Positions 38,530 to 49,544 of a DNA stretch of 64,000 nucleotides are shown in pieces; position 1 is the stretch's first letter, and each line of letters opens with the position of its first letter. Both the position numbers and the translations under genes were made by a program. This stretch comes from Blastococcus sp. KM273128. GTDB taxonomy: Bacteria; Actinomycetota; Actinomycetes; Mycobacteriales; Geodermatophilaceae. The notes under the pieces are model-generated. The model made no database searches, had not been told where the DNA came from, and saw only the letters and a list, made by a program, of their open reading frames with translations. The stretch is from contig NZ_SSXA01000010.1 of NCBI RefSeq assembly GCF_021698975.1, forward strand, positions 54,920-118,919. The letters are read 5' to 3'.

Positions 38530-39368
38530 AAATTCTCGCGGCGAAGCCCCGGCCGTCGGCGTCCGCCGACGACGGGCGCACCCGCGACCGCGTGAGCGGG
38601 CTGCTGCTGGAGCACGGGCCGCAGACGGCGACCGAGCTCGCCGGCCGCCTCGGCATCTCCCCGGCGGCCGTGCGCCGCCACCTCGACGCCCTGGTCGCCA
38701 CCGGCCGGGTCGAGGAGCGGCAGGTGCGCGACGCCCACCGCGGCCGCGGCCGCCCCGCCCGGCGCTTCCACCTCACCGACGCCGGCCGCTCGGCCTTCCC
38801 GCACGCCTACGACGACCTGGCGCTCACCGCGCTGCGGTACGTCGCCGCGGCGGGCGGCCCCGACGCCGTCCGGGCCGTCGCCGAGCAGCAGCTCGCCGGC
38901 CTGGAGGCGCGCGCCTCCAGCGCGGTCGAGGCCGCCACGACCGGCAGCGCCGGCGCCCCGGCCGACCGGGCCCGGGCGCTCGCCGCCGCCCTGACGGCCG
39001 AGGGCTACGCTGCCACCGCCTCGGCGCTGTCGGGCGGCGGGCAGCTCTGCCAGCACCACTGCCCGGTGGCGCACGTCGCGGCGGAGTTCCCGCAGCTGTG
39101 CGAGGCCGAGACGGCGGTGATCGGCCGGCTGGTCGGCACGCACGTCCAGCGGCTCGCCACGATCGCCCACGGCGACGGGGTGTGCACGACGCACATCCCC
39201 GGGCCGATCCGCCCCGGGCAGGCTCCTGATCACACGCGGACGGGGAACAGATCGGCCCCCGGACGCCCTGTACCGGGTGAGCGTGCAGCGCCCCACCGCG
39301 CGCGCACCCGCACGACCGAGTCCACCAGCACCGCCCCCACGAACGACCGGGAGAGGACGCCCGCATGA
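38526..39368 (+). CDS. sufR: Fe-S cluster-sensing transcriptional repressor SufR
   Basis: A 280-residue ArsR/DeoR-like winged-helix regulator that represses the suf operon when it holds an Fe-S cluster. The DNA-binding domain is at residues 15-80 ([51 protein letters not shown]). The cluster ligands fit Cys175, Cys179, Cys192 and Cys220 ([20 protein letters not shown]). The start is taken as GTG 38526; GTG 38481 would add 15 residues and translate through the operator. After CTTHIP a tail of more than 50 residues, rich in Arg, Thr and Pro, runs to a four-base overlap with sufB. It looks like former intergenic DNA and may be dispensable. Confidence 0.9.
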   Translation: MEILAAKPRPSASADDGRTRDRVSGLLLEHGPQTATELAGRLGISPAAVRRHLDALVATGRVEERQVRDAHRGRGRPARRFHLTDAGRSAFPHAYDDLALTALRYVAAAGGPDAVRAVAEQQLAGLEARASSAVEAATTGSAGAPADRARALAAALTAEGYAATASALSGGGQLCQHHCPVAHVAAEFPQLCEAETAVIGRLVGTHVQRLATIAHGDGVCTTHIPGPIRPGQAPDHTRTGNRSAPGRPVPGERAAPHRARTRTTESTSTAPTNDRERTPA

Positions 39369-40807
39369 CCAGCACCCAGCAGCCGGCCACGGCCACGCCG
39401 CTGACGCAGGACGAGCAGATCGAGCAGCTCGGCCGCTACGAGTACGGCTGGGCCGACGCCGACGTCGCCGGCGCGTCGGCGAAGCGCGGTCTGAGCGAGG
39501 ACGTCGTCCGCGACATCTCGGCCCGCAAGAGCGAGCCCGAGTGGATGCTCGAGCGCCGTCTCAAGGCCCTCAAGCTGTTCGACCGGAAGCCCATGCCCGA
39601 CTGGGGTTCGGACCTCTCCGAGATCGACTTCCAGAACATCAAGTACTTCGTGCGCTCCACCGAGAAGCAGGCGACGTCCTGGGAGGAGCTGCCCGAGGAC
39701 ATCAAGAACACCTACGACAAGCTGGGCATCCCCGAGGCGGAGAAGCAGCGGCTGGTCGCGGGTGTCGCGGCGCAGTACGAGTCCGAGGTCGTCTACCACC
39801 AGATCCGCGAGGACCTGGAGGAGCAGGGCGTCCTGTTCCTGGACACCGACACGGCGCTCAAGGAGCACCCGGAGCTGTTCCGCGAGTACTTCGGCTCGGT
39901 GATCCCCTCCGGTGACAACAAGTTCGCCGCGCTGAACACCGCCGTGTGGTCGGGTGGCTCCTTCATCTACGTGCCGCCGGGCGTGCACGTCGAGATCCCG
40001 CTGCAGGCCTACTTCCGGATCAACACCGAGAACATGGGCCAGTTCGAGCGGACGCTGATCATCGTCGACGAGGGTGCCTACGTGCACTACGTCGAGGGCT
40101 GCACCGCGCCGATCTACAAGTCGGACTCGCTGCACTCCGCGGTCGTCGAGATCATCGTCAAGAAGAACGCCCGCTGCCGGTACACGACCATCCAGAACTG
40201 GTCGAACAACGTCTACAACCTGGTCACCAAGCGGGCCGTGGCCCACGAGGGCGCGACCATGGAGTGGGTCGACGGCAACCTCGGCTCCAAGGTGACGATG
40301 AAGTACCCGGCCGTGTGGATGACCGGCGAGCACGCCAAGGGCGAGGTCCTCTCGATCGCCTTCGCGGGCGAGGGCCAGCACCAGGACGCCGGCGCCAAGA
40401 TGGTGCACGCCGCGCCGCACACCTCCTCGACGATCGTGTCGAAGTCGGTGGCCCGCGGTGGTGGCCGCACCTCCTACCGCGGCCTGGTCCAGGTCGACGA
40501 GGGCGCCTACGGCTCGAAGTCCACGGTGAAGTGCGACGCGCTGCTGGTCGACACGATCAGCCGGTCGGACACCTACCCCTACGTCGACGTCCGCGAGGAC
40601 GACGTCGCCATGGGTCACGAGGCGACTGTCTCGCGGGTCAGCGACGACCAGCTCTTCTACCTCATGAGCCGCGGCCTCTCCGAGGACGAGGCCATGGCGA
40701 TGGTGGTGCGCGGGTTCGTCGAGCCGATCGCCCGCGAGCTGCCCATGGAGTACGCCCTCGAGCTCAACCGGCTCATCGAGCTGCAGATGGAAGGTGCCGT
40801 CGGCTGA
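39365..40807 (+). CDS. sufB: Fe-S cluster assembly scaffold SufB
   Basis: Core scaffold of the SufBCD complex on which Fe-S clusters are built. The 480-residue protein has the N-terminal helical region ([21 protein letters not shown]), the beta-helix core ([42 protein letters not shown]) and the C-terminal helices that bind SufC ([21 protein letters not shown]). ATG 39365 overlaps the sufR stop (ATGA), and the stop shares one base with sufD, so translation of the operon is coupled. Length is normal for actinobacteria, with no intein insertion, unlike M. tuberculosis SufB. Confidence 0.97.
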   Translation: MTSTQQPATATPLTQDEQIEQLGRYEYGWADADVAGASAKRGLSEDVVRDISARKSEPEWMLERRLKALKLFDRKPMPDWGSDLSEIDFQNIKYFVRSTEKQATSWEELPEDIKNTYDKLGIPEAEKQRLVAGVAAQYESEVVYHQIREDLEEQGVLFLDTDTALKEHPELFREYFGSVIPSGDNKFAALNTAVWSGGSFIYVPPGVHVEIPLQAYFRINTENMGQFERTLIIVDEGAYVHYVEGCTAPIYKSDSLHSAVVEIIVKKNARCRYTTIQNWSNNVYNLVTKRAVAHEGATMEWVDGNLGSKVTMKYPAVWMTGEHAKGEVLSIAFAGEGQHQDAGAKMVHAAPHTSSTIVSKSVARGGGRTSYRGLVQVDEGAYGSKSTVKCDALLVDTISRSDTYPYVDVREDDVAMGHEATVSRVSDDQLFYLMSRGLSEDEAMAMVVRGFVEPIARELPMEYALELNRLIELQMEGAVG

Positions 40808-42126
40808 TGCCCGACCAGAACGCCCCCACCACCACCGGGCTGACCACCGAGTCGGCCACCCTCGCCGGCGAGCTGTTCGGCGACGGCGTCGGGACGCAGG
40901 CCGGTCCGCCGGCCGTCCCCGCCGCCGGCACCGGCACGGCCGGGCAGGCCGCGCCCGGTGCGCACTCGCACGGCGGGTCCACGCCGACCGGTTCTCCGGC
41001 GGAGCGGTTCACCTCGACCGACCCGGAGGCCTTCGGCGTGCCCACCGGGCGCGAGGAGACCTGGCGCTTCACCCCGATGAAGCGGGTCAGGCCGCTGCTC
41101 GACGGCGCCCCGTCCGACGCCCACCTCAGCTGGACCACCGACCTGCCCGAGGGCGTCGAGCTGACCAGCGTCGAGGCCGGCGACCCGCTGCTCAAGGGGC
41201 TGCCCGAGCCGGTCGACCGGCTGGCCGCCCTGGCCCGGCAGCGCAGCGGCGGCGCCGCGGTCGTCCGCGTGGCCAAGGAGGCCCGGCTGGACCGCCCGGT
41301 CACCCTCGGGTTGGCCGGCACCGGCTCCGAGGAGGTCGTCTGGGGCCACCTCGTCATCGAGGTCGGCGCCTTCGCCGAGGCGACGGTCGTGCTCGACCAC
41401 AGCGGCCTGGCCCGTTACGCCGGGGGCGTCTCCGTCCTCGTCGGCGACGGCGCCCAGGTGAAGCTGGTGTCGGTGCAGGACTGGGCCCCCGGCGCCGTGC
41501 ACGGCGGGCAGTTCGACGCCGTCGTCGGGCGGGACGCCACCTTCACCCAGGTCGTGGTGACCCTCGGCGGCGACCTCGTCCGCCTGGTCAGCAACGTGCA
41601 GTACGCCGGCCCCGGCGGCAGCGCGGAGCTGTTCGGCGTCTACTTCTCCGACGAGACCCAGCACCAGGAGCACCGCCTGTGGGTCGACCACGCGGTGCCC
41701 AACTGCACCAGCAACGTGCTCTACAAGGGCGCGCTGCAGGGCGAGGGCGCGCGCACGGTCTGGATCGGCGACGTCCGCATCCGGCCCGCCGCCACCGGCA
41801 CCGAGACCTACGAGCTCAACCGCAACCTGGTGCTCACGGACGGCGCCCGCGCCGACTCGGTGCCGAACCTGGAGATCGAGACCGGCGAGATCGTCGGCGC
41901 CGGGCACGCCAGCGCCACCGGCCGGTTCGACGACGAGCAGCTGTTCTACCTCTGCTCGCGCGGCATCGACGCCGAGACCGCCCGCCGCCTGGTCGTCCGC
42001 GGCTTCTTCGCCGACGTCGTCCAGCGGATCGGCCTGGATGCGCTGCAGGACCGGCTGATGGCCTCCATCGACGAGCGCCTCGGCGCCCTGCCGGCCCTCG
42101 ACGACCAGCCGGTCGAGGTGGCCTGA
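40807..42126 (+). CDS. sufD: Fe-S cluster assembly protein SufD
   Basis: Partner of SufB in the SufBC2D scaffold. The 439-residue protein starts at ATG 40807, overlapping the sufB stop by one base. A Gly/Ala/Pro-rich N-terminal stretch of about 55 residues (including GQAAPGAHSHGGS) precedes the conserved TGREETWRFTPMKRVRPLL. The beta-helix core and the end (ETGEIVGAGHASATGRFDDE, QLFYLCSRGIDAETARRLVV, RGFFADVVQRI) match SufD. The His in GAGHAS is the conserved residue. It ends two bases before the Rieske ferredoxin gene. Confidence 0.96.
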   Translation: MPDQNAPTTTGLTTESATLAGELFGDGVGTQAGPPAVPAAGTGTAGQAAPGAHSHGGSTPTGSPAERFTSTDPEAFGVPTGREETWRFTPMKRVRPLLDGAPSDAHLSWTTDLPEGVELTSVEAGDPLLKGLPEPVDRLAALARQRSGGAAVVRVAKEARLDRPVTLGLAGTGSEEVVWGHLVIEVGAFAEATVVLDHSGLARYAGGVSVLVGDGAQVKLVSVQDWAPGAVHGGQFDAVVGRDATFTQVVVTLGGDLVRLVSNVQYAGPGGSAELFGVYFSDETQHQEHRLWVDHAVPNCTSNVLYKGALQGEGARTVWIGDVRIRPAATGTETYELNRNLVLTDGARADSVPNLEIETGEIVGAGHASATGRFDDEQLFYLCSRGIDAETARRLVVRGFFADVVQRIGLDALQDRLMASIDERLGALPALDDQPVEVA

Positions 42127-42128
42127 CC

Positions 42129-42482
42129 ATGGCGTTCGAACGCGTCTGCGCCCTCTCCGACATCAAGGAGACGGGCTCGCTGCGGGTCGAGCTGGCCGAC
42201 ATCGACATCGCCGTCGTCCGGTTCGAGGGCGAGGTCTACGCCCTGGAGGACCGGTGCTCGCACGCCGACGTCCCCCTGACGGACGGCGACGTCGAGACCT
42301 TCGACGGCGCCCCGACGATCGAGTGCTTCCTGCACGGGTCGTGCTTCGACCTGCGCACGGGCGAGCCCACCAACCTGCCGGCGACCGAGCCGGTCCCCGT
42401 CTACCCGGTCCGCGTGGAGGGGGAGGACGTGTACGTCGACACCGAGGCCGACGGCACCCGCCCCGCCGCGGCCGCCAACTGA
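42129..42482 (+). CDS. Rieske-type [2Fe-2S] ferredoxin of the suf operon
   Basis: A 117-residue soluble non-heme Rieske ferredoxin. The 2Fe-2S ligands are clear: CSH in DRCSHADVPL and C-x2-H in ECFLHGSCFD. The fold continues with LRTGEPTNLPATEPVPVYPV, usual for the NirD/bphF-like class. It sits two bases after sufD and 13 bases before sufC, an arrangement common in actinobacterial suf operons, where it probably donates electrons for cluster assembly or is an early client. The short Pro/Ala tail is low-complexity. Confidence 0.93.
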   Translation: MAFERVCALSDIKETGSLRVELADIDIAVVRFEGEVYALEDRCSHADVPLTDGDVETFDGAPTIECFLHGSCFDLRTGEPTNLPATEPVPVYPVRVEGEDVYVDTEADGTRPAAAAN

Positions 42483-42495
42483 GGAGCGAGAAGAA

Positions 42496-44576
<2,081 letters not shown>

Positions 44577-44589
44577 GGTCGATCCGCTG

Positions 44590-45078
44590 ATGCAGCTCGA
44601 GTCGATGTACCAGGAGATCATCCTGGACCACTACAAGAACCCGCACGGACGCGGTCTGCGCGACCCGTTCGACGCCGAGGTGCACCACGTCAACCCGACG
44701 TGCGGCGACGAGGTGACCCTGCGGGTGAAGCTCGACGGGGACACCGTCGCCGACGTGTCCTACGAGGGCATGGGCTGCTCGATCAGCCAGGCGTCGGTCT
44801 CGGCGATGTACGACCTGGTGGTCGGCAAGCCGGTGGCCGAGGCGCTGGAGACCGGCGAGCACTTCATGACCCTCATGCAGGCCAAGGGCGACCCCGCCGT
44901 CGCCGAGAAGCTCGAGGACGAGCTGGAGGACGCCGTCGCGTTCGCCGGCGTCTCCAAGTACCCGGCGCGGATCAAGTGCGCGCTGATGAGCTGGATGGCC
45001 CTCAAGGACGCGTCCGCCCGAGCCCTGTCCACGACGGTGTCGGCCACCCACCCCACCACCCCGGCCGGAGGCCAGTGA
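44590..45078 (+). CDS. sufU: Zinc-dependent sulfurtransferase SufU
   Basis: SufU takes the persulfide from SufS and hands sulfur to the SufBCD scaffold in Gram-positives, using a zinc site. The 162-residue protein has the three expected cysteines: NPTCGDE, GMGCSISQAS and ARIKCALMSW, plus the Asp in CGD. The SufU-specific insertion between the second and third Cys (GKPVAEALETGEHFMTLM) is present, which separates it from IscU. The final 15 residues are low-complexity. The stop shares one base with sufT. Confidence 0.95.
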   Translation: MQLESMYQEIILDHYKNPHGRGLRDPFDAEVHHVNPTCGDEVTLRVKLDGDTVADVSYEGMGCSISQASVSAMYDLVVGKPVAEALETGEHFMTLMQAKGDPAVAEKLEDELEDAVAFAGVSKYPARIKCALMSWMALKDASARALSTTVSATHPTTPAGGQ

Positions 45079-45470
45079 TGAGCGAGACCACCGAGAACGC
45101 GACCCCCGCCACCGACGGCGCCCCCGGTGACCTGCCGGCCTACAAGTCGGCGCTCATCGAGGACGTCGAGGAGGCGATGCGCGACGTCGTCGACCCCGAG
45201 CTCGGCGTGAACGTCGTCGACCTGGGCCTGGTCTACGGCCTGGACGTCGACGAGAACAACGTCGCGATCATCGACATGACGCTGACCTCGGCGGCCTGCC
45301 CGCTGACCGACGTCATCGAGGACCAGGCCCGCCAGGCGCTCACCGGCGGCCCCGGCCCCGGTCTGGTCGACGACATCCGGATCAACTGGGTCTGGATGCC
45401 GCCGTGGGGCCCGGACAAGATCACCGACGACGGCCGCGAGCAGCTGCGCGCCCTCGGCTTCCGGGTCTAG
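45078..45470 (+). CDS. sufT: SufT / MIP18-family (DUF59) metal-sulfur maturation protein
   Basis: A 130-residue DUF59 protein, the last gene of the operon. SufT homologues help mature Fe-S proteins under high demand. The domain runs from about residue 25 (ALIEDVEEAMRDVVDPELGVN) through DLGLVYGLDVDE and DMTLTSAACPLTDVIEDQ, containing the conserved Cys, to NWVWMPPWGPDKIT. ATG 45078 overlaps the sufU stop; an in-frame GTG sits one codon earlier. A hairpin 15 bases after the stop ends the operon. Confidence 0.93.
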   Translation: MSETTENATPATDGAPGDLPAYKSALIEDVEEAMRDVVDPELGVNVVDLGLVYGLDVDENNVAIIDMTLTSAACPLTDVIEDQARQALTGGPGPGLVDDIRINWVWMPPWGPDKITDDGREQLRALGFRV

Positions 45471-45485
45471 GGGAGCGCGCGTACG

Positions 45486-45529
45486 AGCCGTCCCGGCGCG
45501 GGGCCCGGAGGGTTCCCGGCGGGACGGCT
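45486..45529 (+). terminator. Terminator-like inverted repeat after sufT
   Basis: AGCCGTCCCG (45486-45495) and CGGGACGGCT (45520-45529) form a perfect 10-bp stem around a G/C-rich 24-base loop that can pair further. It lies between sufT and the stop of the convergent membrane protein gene, so it may serve both strands. Confidence 0.55.
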
Positions 45530-45599
45530 GGACGCGATCGTCGCCGCTGGGGGACGCCTCGTGGTCGCGGTGCGGCCCGGAGGGTCCCGATGTCGGTGA

Positions 45600-47417
45600 T
45601 CACCTCAGATCATCCAGGCGTGCGGCGAAGCCGGCGACCGGCGCGCGCTCGCGCAGCACCCCCACGAACAGCAGCACCGCGCCCACCGCCAGCGCGGCGG
45701 CCACCGGCCACGGCAGCGCGCGCACCGCGACCGCCAGCGCCAGGGCCAGCGCCGACCCCGCCCCGACCAGGATCGGCGCGCGGACGCCGGCCCGGCTCCC
45801 GGCCACCATCGCGATGCCGGCGGCCGCGAGCACCAGCACGGGGCGCGGTGTGTCGGGGGAGAAGGCGGCCAGCGCGGTCGAGGGCACGGCCGCCACCAGC
45901 AGGCCCGGCCCCCACGACGGCCAGGACGGCTCGCGCTCCAGCGCCCGCCCGGCCGCCAGCCACAGACCGCCCGCGGCCGGGAGCGTGTAGGTCTCCACCG
46001 TGCTCGTGCCGGCGAGCGCGGCCCCGATCCAGCAGGCGAGCACCAGCTGCACCGCGCCCGCCCGCCAGGCGGCCGTGGCGTCGGCCGCGGTGCCCCGTCC
46101 CGTCGTCCGCCCCGTCCACCAGGCCCACGCCAGCGTCGCCACGCCCTGCACCGCCAGGTGGGCCAGCAGCTGGGGGCGTTCCCCCTGGAGGACGAGGAGC
46201 AGCACGGCCAGGGCGGCGACGACCGCGGCGGAGACGACCGTGGCCCGCCGGGAGTCGCGGTCCAGCGCAGCGGCGGTGCCGAGCGCGAGCAGGTACAGCG
46301 CGGTCAGCAGGACGGCGGCGCCGGCGGGGGAGGCCCAGCCGTCGGGGAGCCCCAGCAGCGCGGCCCCGGCCAGGCAGCCCACCGCCGTCGGCGCGGCCAC
46401 GGGGCGGTCCTCGGGGCGCAGCGCCGCCACCCACACCGTGGGGGCCGCGGTCAGGAGCAGCAGCAGCGCCAGTGCTGACCAGTGCGTGCCCGCGACCAGG
46501 CGCAGCACCGACAGGGCGGCCAGCAGCACCCCGCCGGTCAGCGCCGCCGGCAGCAGCAGGCCGCGGCGCCAGCCGTCGAGCACGCCGGCCGCCACGGTCG
46601 CGACCAGGACGCCGACGAACCCGGCCACGGCGACGACGACCGGGCCCCCGGCCGACGACGCCCCGGCGACCGCGGCCCCGGGAAGGGCACCGGAGACGAC
46701 GGGGACCAGGCGCGGGGGTCCGAGCAGCACGTCCAGCGGCGCCCGCAGCCGGGCCAGCAGCAGCCCGCCCGCGGCGGCCGCCACCAGCGCGGCCGCCGAC
46801 CACCGCCCGCCCGCGGCGTCGGTCCAGGACTCCTGCAGGCCGGCCAGCGCGCCGGCCGCGAACCAGGGGCCGGTCGTCACGAGCACCGCCCGGGCGACCA
46901 GGGGGCGGGCGAACAGCGCCACCACCAGCCCGGCCAGCGCGACGCCCAGCAGGAACTCGGTCCGCACCGGCGCGGCGACGCCGTCCACCAGTCGCAGGAC
47001 GGCGAGCTGCAGCCCGGCCCACGCCGCGAGCGGCCAGGCGGCCGTCGCGGGGCAGGTGCGGTGCAGCAGGACGAACGCGCCGGCGAGCACCAGCGGCAGC
47101 AGCGGCTCGCCGGTGCGCGGGGCGCCGACGTCACCGGTGGCGAGTGCGAGGCCCGCGGAGGTGGCCGCGAAGGTCTCCGCCGAGCTGCCCAGCCGCGCGC
47201 GGGCGGCCCGCACGGAGGCGACCGCGGCGACGGCCGCGGGCACCAGGAGTGCGCCCCGGACCAGCGGCCCGCCCCGGAGGGAGGCCAGCGCCGCGGCGCC
47301 GCTCACCAGCAGCACCGCGCCCACGGCGAGGAGCACCTGCGGCGGGCGCGCCGCGTACGGGAACGGCGGCACCGGCGTCGGCGCTCCCGGCCGGGTCGTC
47401 CGCGCCTCCGGGGTCAC
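45600..47417 (-). CDS. Large polytopic membrane protein, SCO7613 C-terminal-domain-like
   Basis: A 605-residue very hydrophobic protein with roughly 18-20 predicted membrane helices made largely of Ala, Leu, Val and Gly. It resembles the actinobacterial SCO7613 C-terminal-domain family, based on the layout and the late motif GLWLAAGRALEREPSWPSWG followed by GLLVAAVPS and a final ERFAARL-like end (here APVAGFAARLDDL). That family has no known function. There is no signal peptide and no soluble catalytic domain. It is transcribed away from the ABC-F gene and converges with the suf operon. The start is GTG 47417; some N-terminal residues are Pro-rich and could be longer than real. Confidence 0.72.
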   Translation of the reverse strand: MTPEARTTRPGAPTPVPPFPYAARPPQVLLAVGAVLLVSGAAALASLRGGPLVRGALLVPAAVAAVASVRAARARLGSSAETFAATSAGLALATGDVGAPRTGEPLLPLVLAGAFVLLHRTCPATAAWPLAAWAGLQLAVLRLVDGVAAPVRTEFLLGVALAGLVVALFARPLVARAVLVTTGPWFAAGALAGLQESWTDAAGGRWSAAALVAAAAGGLLLARLRAPLDVLLGPPRLVPVVSGALPGAAVAGASSAGGPVVVAVAGFVGVLVATVAAGVLDGWRRGLLLPAALTGGVLLAALSVLRLVAGTHWSALALLLLLTAAPTVWVAALRPEDRPVAAPTAVGCLAGAALLGLPDGWASPAGAAVLLTALYLLALGTAAALDRDSRRATVVSAAVVAALAVLLLVLQGERPQLLAHLAVQGVATLAWAWWTGRTTGRGTAADATAAWRAGAVQLVLACWIGAALAGTSTVETYTLPAAGGLWLAAGRALEREPSWPSWGPGLLVAAVPSTALAAFSPDTPRPVLVLAAAGIAMVAGSRAGVRAPILVGAGSALALALAVAVRALPWPVAAALAVGAVLLFVGVLRERAPVAGFAARLDDLR

Positions 47418-47488
47418 CGCAGCACCGTGCCCGCGCCCGTGCCGCCCGAATCACCGTGAATCCGCTCGGATGCACGCGCTGGAGCGCC

Positions 47489-47494
47489 TACCCT
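47489..47494 (+). promoter_or_regulatory. -10 box (TACCCT) of the ABC-F gene
   Basis: TACCCT is seven bases before GTG 47502, without a ribosome binding site; probable leaderless promoter. Confidence 0.55.
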
Positions 47495-47501
47495 GGGTTC
47501 A

Positions 47502-49103
47502 GTGATCACGACGACCGGCCTCGAGCTGCGCGCCGGCGCCCGCATCCTCATCAGCGAGGCCACCCTGCGGGTGCAGCCCGGTGACCGCATCGGGCTCGTC
47601 GGGCGCAACGGCGCCGGCAAGACCACCACGCTCACCACCCTGGCCGGCGAGCGCCTCCCGCACGCCGGGAAGGTGGAGGTGTCCGGCGAGATCGGCTACC
47701 TGCCGCAGGACCCGCGCAGCGGCGACCTCGACATCACCGCCAGCGACCGCGTGCTCTCCGGCCGCGGGCTCGACGTCCTGAAGGCGCAGCTGGTCAAGGC
47801 GCAGGTGGCCATGGCCGAGCCCGCGGACGACGACGAGCGCGACCGGGCCGTCCGCCGCTACGGCCGGCTGGAGGACCAGTTCGCCGCGCTCGGCGGGTAC
47901 GCCGCGGAGAGCGACGCCGCCCGGATCTGCACCAACCTGGGCCTGCCCGACCGGGTGCTCGCGCAGCCGCTGCGCACCCTGTCCGGTGGGCAGCGGCGCC
48001 GGGTCGAGCTCGCCCGCATCCTGTTCTCCGACGCCGAGACGCTGCTCCTCGACGAGCCGACCAACCACCTCGACGGCGACTCGATCACCTGGCTCAAGGG
48101 CTTCCTGGCCGGCCACAAGAGCGGGTTGATCGTCATCAGCCACGACGTCGAGCTGCTGGACGCCGTCGTCAACAAGGTGTGGCACCTGGACGCCAACCGG
48201 GCCACGGTCGACGTCTACAACCTCGGCTGGAAGCCCTACCTGGCCCAGCGCGAGACCGACGAGCGGCGCCGCAAGCAGGAGCGGGCGAACACCGAGCGCA
48301 AGATCGACACCCTCAACGCCCAGGCCGACAAGATGCGCGCCAAGGCGACCAAGGCCAAGGCCGCGAAGAGCATGGACAAGCGGGCCGAGCGGCTGGCCGC
48401 CGGCCTGGCCGACGTGCGGGTGCAGGACAAGGTCGCCAAGCTCCGGTTCCCCACGCCGGCCGCGTGCGGGAAGACGCCGCTCACCGCCGAGGGGCTGTCC
48501 AAGAGCTACGGCTCGCTGGAGATCTTCACCGACGTCGACCTCGCCGTGGACCGCGGCGCCCGCGTCGTCGTCCTGGGCCTGAACGGTGCCGGGAAGACGA
48601 CGCTGCTGCGGATGCTCGCGGGCACCGAGTCGCCGGACACCGGGGAGGTGAAGCCCGGGCACGGGCTGCGCGTGGGCTACTACGCGCAGGAGCACGAGAC
48701 GCTCGACATGGACCGCACGCTGCTGGAGAACATGCGGTCGTCGGCGCCCGACAGCACCGACACCGAGCTGCGCCGCATCCTGGGCGCCTTCCTCTTCTCG
48801 GGGGAGACGGTCGACCAGCGGACCGGCACGCTCTCCGGTGGCGAGCGCACCCGGCTGGCGATGGCGACGCTGGTCGTCTCCGGCGCGAACGTGCTGCTGC
48901 TCGACGAGCCGACCAACAACCTGGACCCGGCCAGCCGCGAGCAGGTGCTCGAGGCGCTGCGCACCTACACCGGGGCGATCGTGCTGGTCACCCACGACGA
49001 GGGCGCCGTGCGGGCGCTGGACCCCGACAAGGTCATCCTGCTGCCCGACGGCACCGAGGACGCCTGGAGCGAGGACCTCGCCGACCTGGTCGAGCTGGCG
49101 TAG
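47502..49103 (+). CDS. ABC-F family ATPase (ribosome-associated type)
   Basis: A 533-residue soluble protein with two ABC domains in one chain and no membrane segments, typical of ABC-F translation factors rather than transporters. Walker A motifs are GRNGAGKTTTL near residue 35 and GLNGAGKTTLL near 365; signatures are LSGGQRRRVE and LSGGERTRLA; Walker B motifs are LLLDEPTNHLD and LLLDEPTNNLD. The linker between the domains is long, charged and helical (RRRKQERANTERKIDTL ... KAKAAKSMDKRAE), the part that enters the ribosome. It corresponds to Rv1473 of M. tuberculosis by position. It could protect against ribosome-targeting drugs or be housekeeping; the sequence alone does not decide. Confidence 0.92.
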   Translation: MITTTGLELRAGARILISEATLRVQPGDRIGLVGRNGAGKTTTLTTLAGERLPHAGKVEVSGEIGYLPQDPRSGDLDITASDRVLSGRGLDVLKAQLVKAQVAMAEPADDDERDRAVRRYGRLEDQFAALGGYAAESDAARICTNLGLPDRVLAQPLRTLSGGQRRRVELARILFSDAETLLLDEPTNHLDGDSITWLKGFLAGHKSGLIVISHDVELLDAVVNKVWHLDANRATVDVYNLGWKPYLAQRETDERRRKQERANTERKIDTLNAQADKMRAKATKAKAAKSMDKRAERLAAGLADVRVQDKVAKLRFPTPAACGKTPLTAEGLSKSYGSLEIFTDVDLAVDRGARVVVLGLNGAGKTTLLRMLAGTESPDTGEVKPGHGLRVGYYAQEHETLDMDRTLLENMRSSAPDSTDTELRRILGAFLFSGETVDQRTGTLSGGERTRLAMATLVVSGANVLLLDEPTNNLDPASREQVLEALRTYTGAIVLVTHDEGAVRALDPDKVILLPDGTEDAWSEDLADLVELA

Positions 49104-49316
49104 CACCCGGCCGGTTGACCCCTGAGCCCCGCCACGGCCCCATTCGGACCGGCCGCCTCCGTTCACATGGCCGACGTCCCCCGTCTGGGTGATCATGGGT
49201 CGGAGGTAGCCGTGGTCGACCGGACGGCGGCACCAGGGACGGACAAACCAGACGACGGGCCGTCGCGCGCCGGCACCTCCGTGCCGGTGGGCCGGTGGCC
49301 GACACGGAGGGCAGCC

Positions 49317-49544
49317 ATGGCCGACCAGAGCACCGCGGACCTCGGCAAGGGCAAGCGCATCACCGGTGGTGACCGGTCGTCGCTCGCCGACGAGCTGCGC
49401 AAGCGGTACGACGAGGGCGAGAGCATCCGGTCGCTGGCCACCTCGACGAACCGGTCCTACGGCTTCGTGCACCGGCTGCTGTCGGAGTCCGGGGCCTCGC
49501 TGCGCAGCCGCGGCGGGGCCAACCGGAATAGTAAGAAGGCGTGA
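49317..49544 (+). CDS. Small helix-turn-helix protein (Rv1473A-like)
   Basis: A 75-residue basic protein with a single HTH: LADELRKRYDEGESIRSLAT, then STNRSYGFVHRLLSESG, and a C-terminal SLRSRGGANRNSKKA tail. It belongs to a short actinobacterial family that I recall at the same place in M. tuberculosis (Rv1473A). ATG 49317 follows CGGAGGGCAGCC; an upstream ATG at 49167 would add 50 residues of poor quality. The stop overlaps the next gene by four bases. Target genes are unknown. The recognition helix RSYGFVHR is the most conserved part. Confidence 0.85.
   Translation: MADQSTADLGKGKRITGGDRSSLADELRKRYDEGESIRSLATSTNRSYGFVHRLLSESGASLRSRGGANRNSKKA

Noticed and set aside
47502..49103. ABC-F protein as a macrolide transporter.
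   Set aside because: It has no membrane segment and carries the ABC-F linker; these act on ribosomes. A resistance role cannot be concluded from the sequence.
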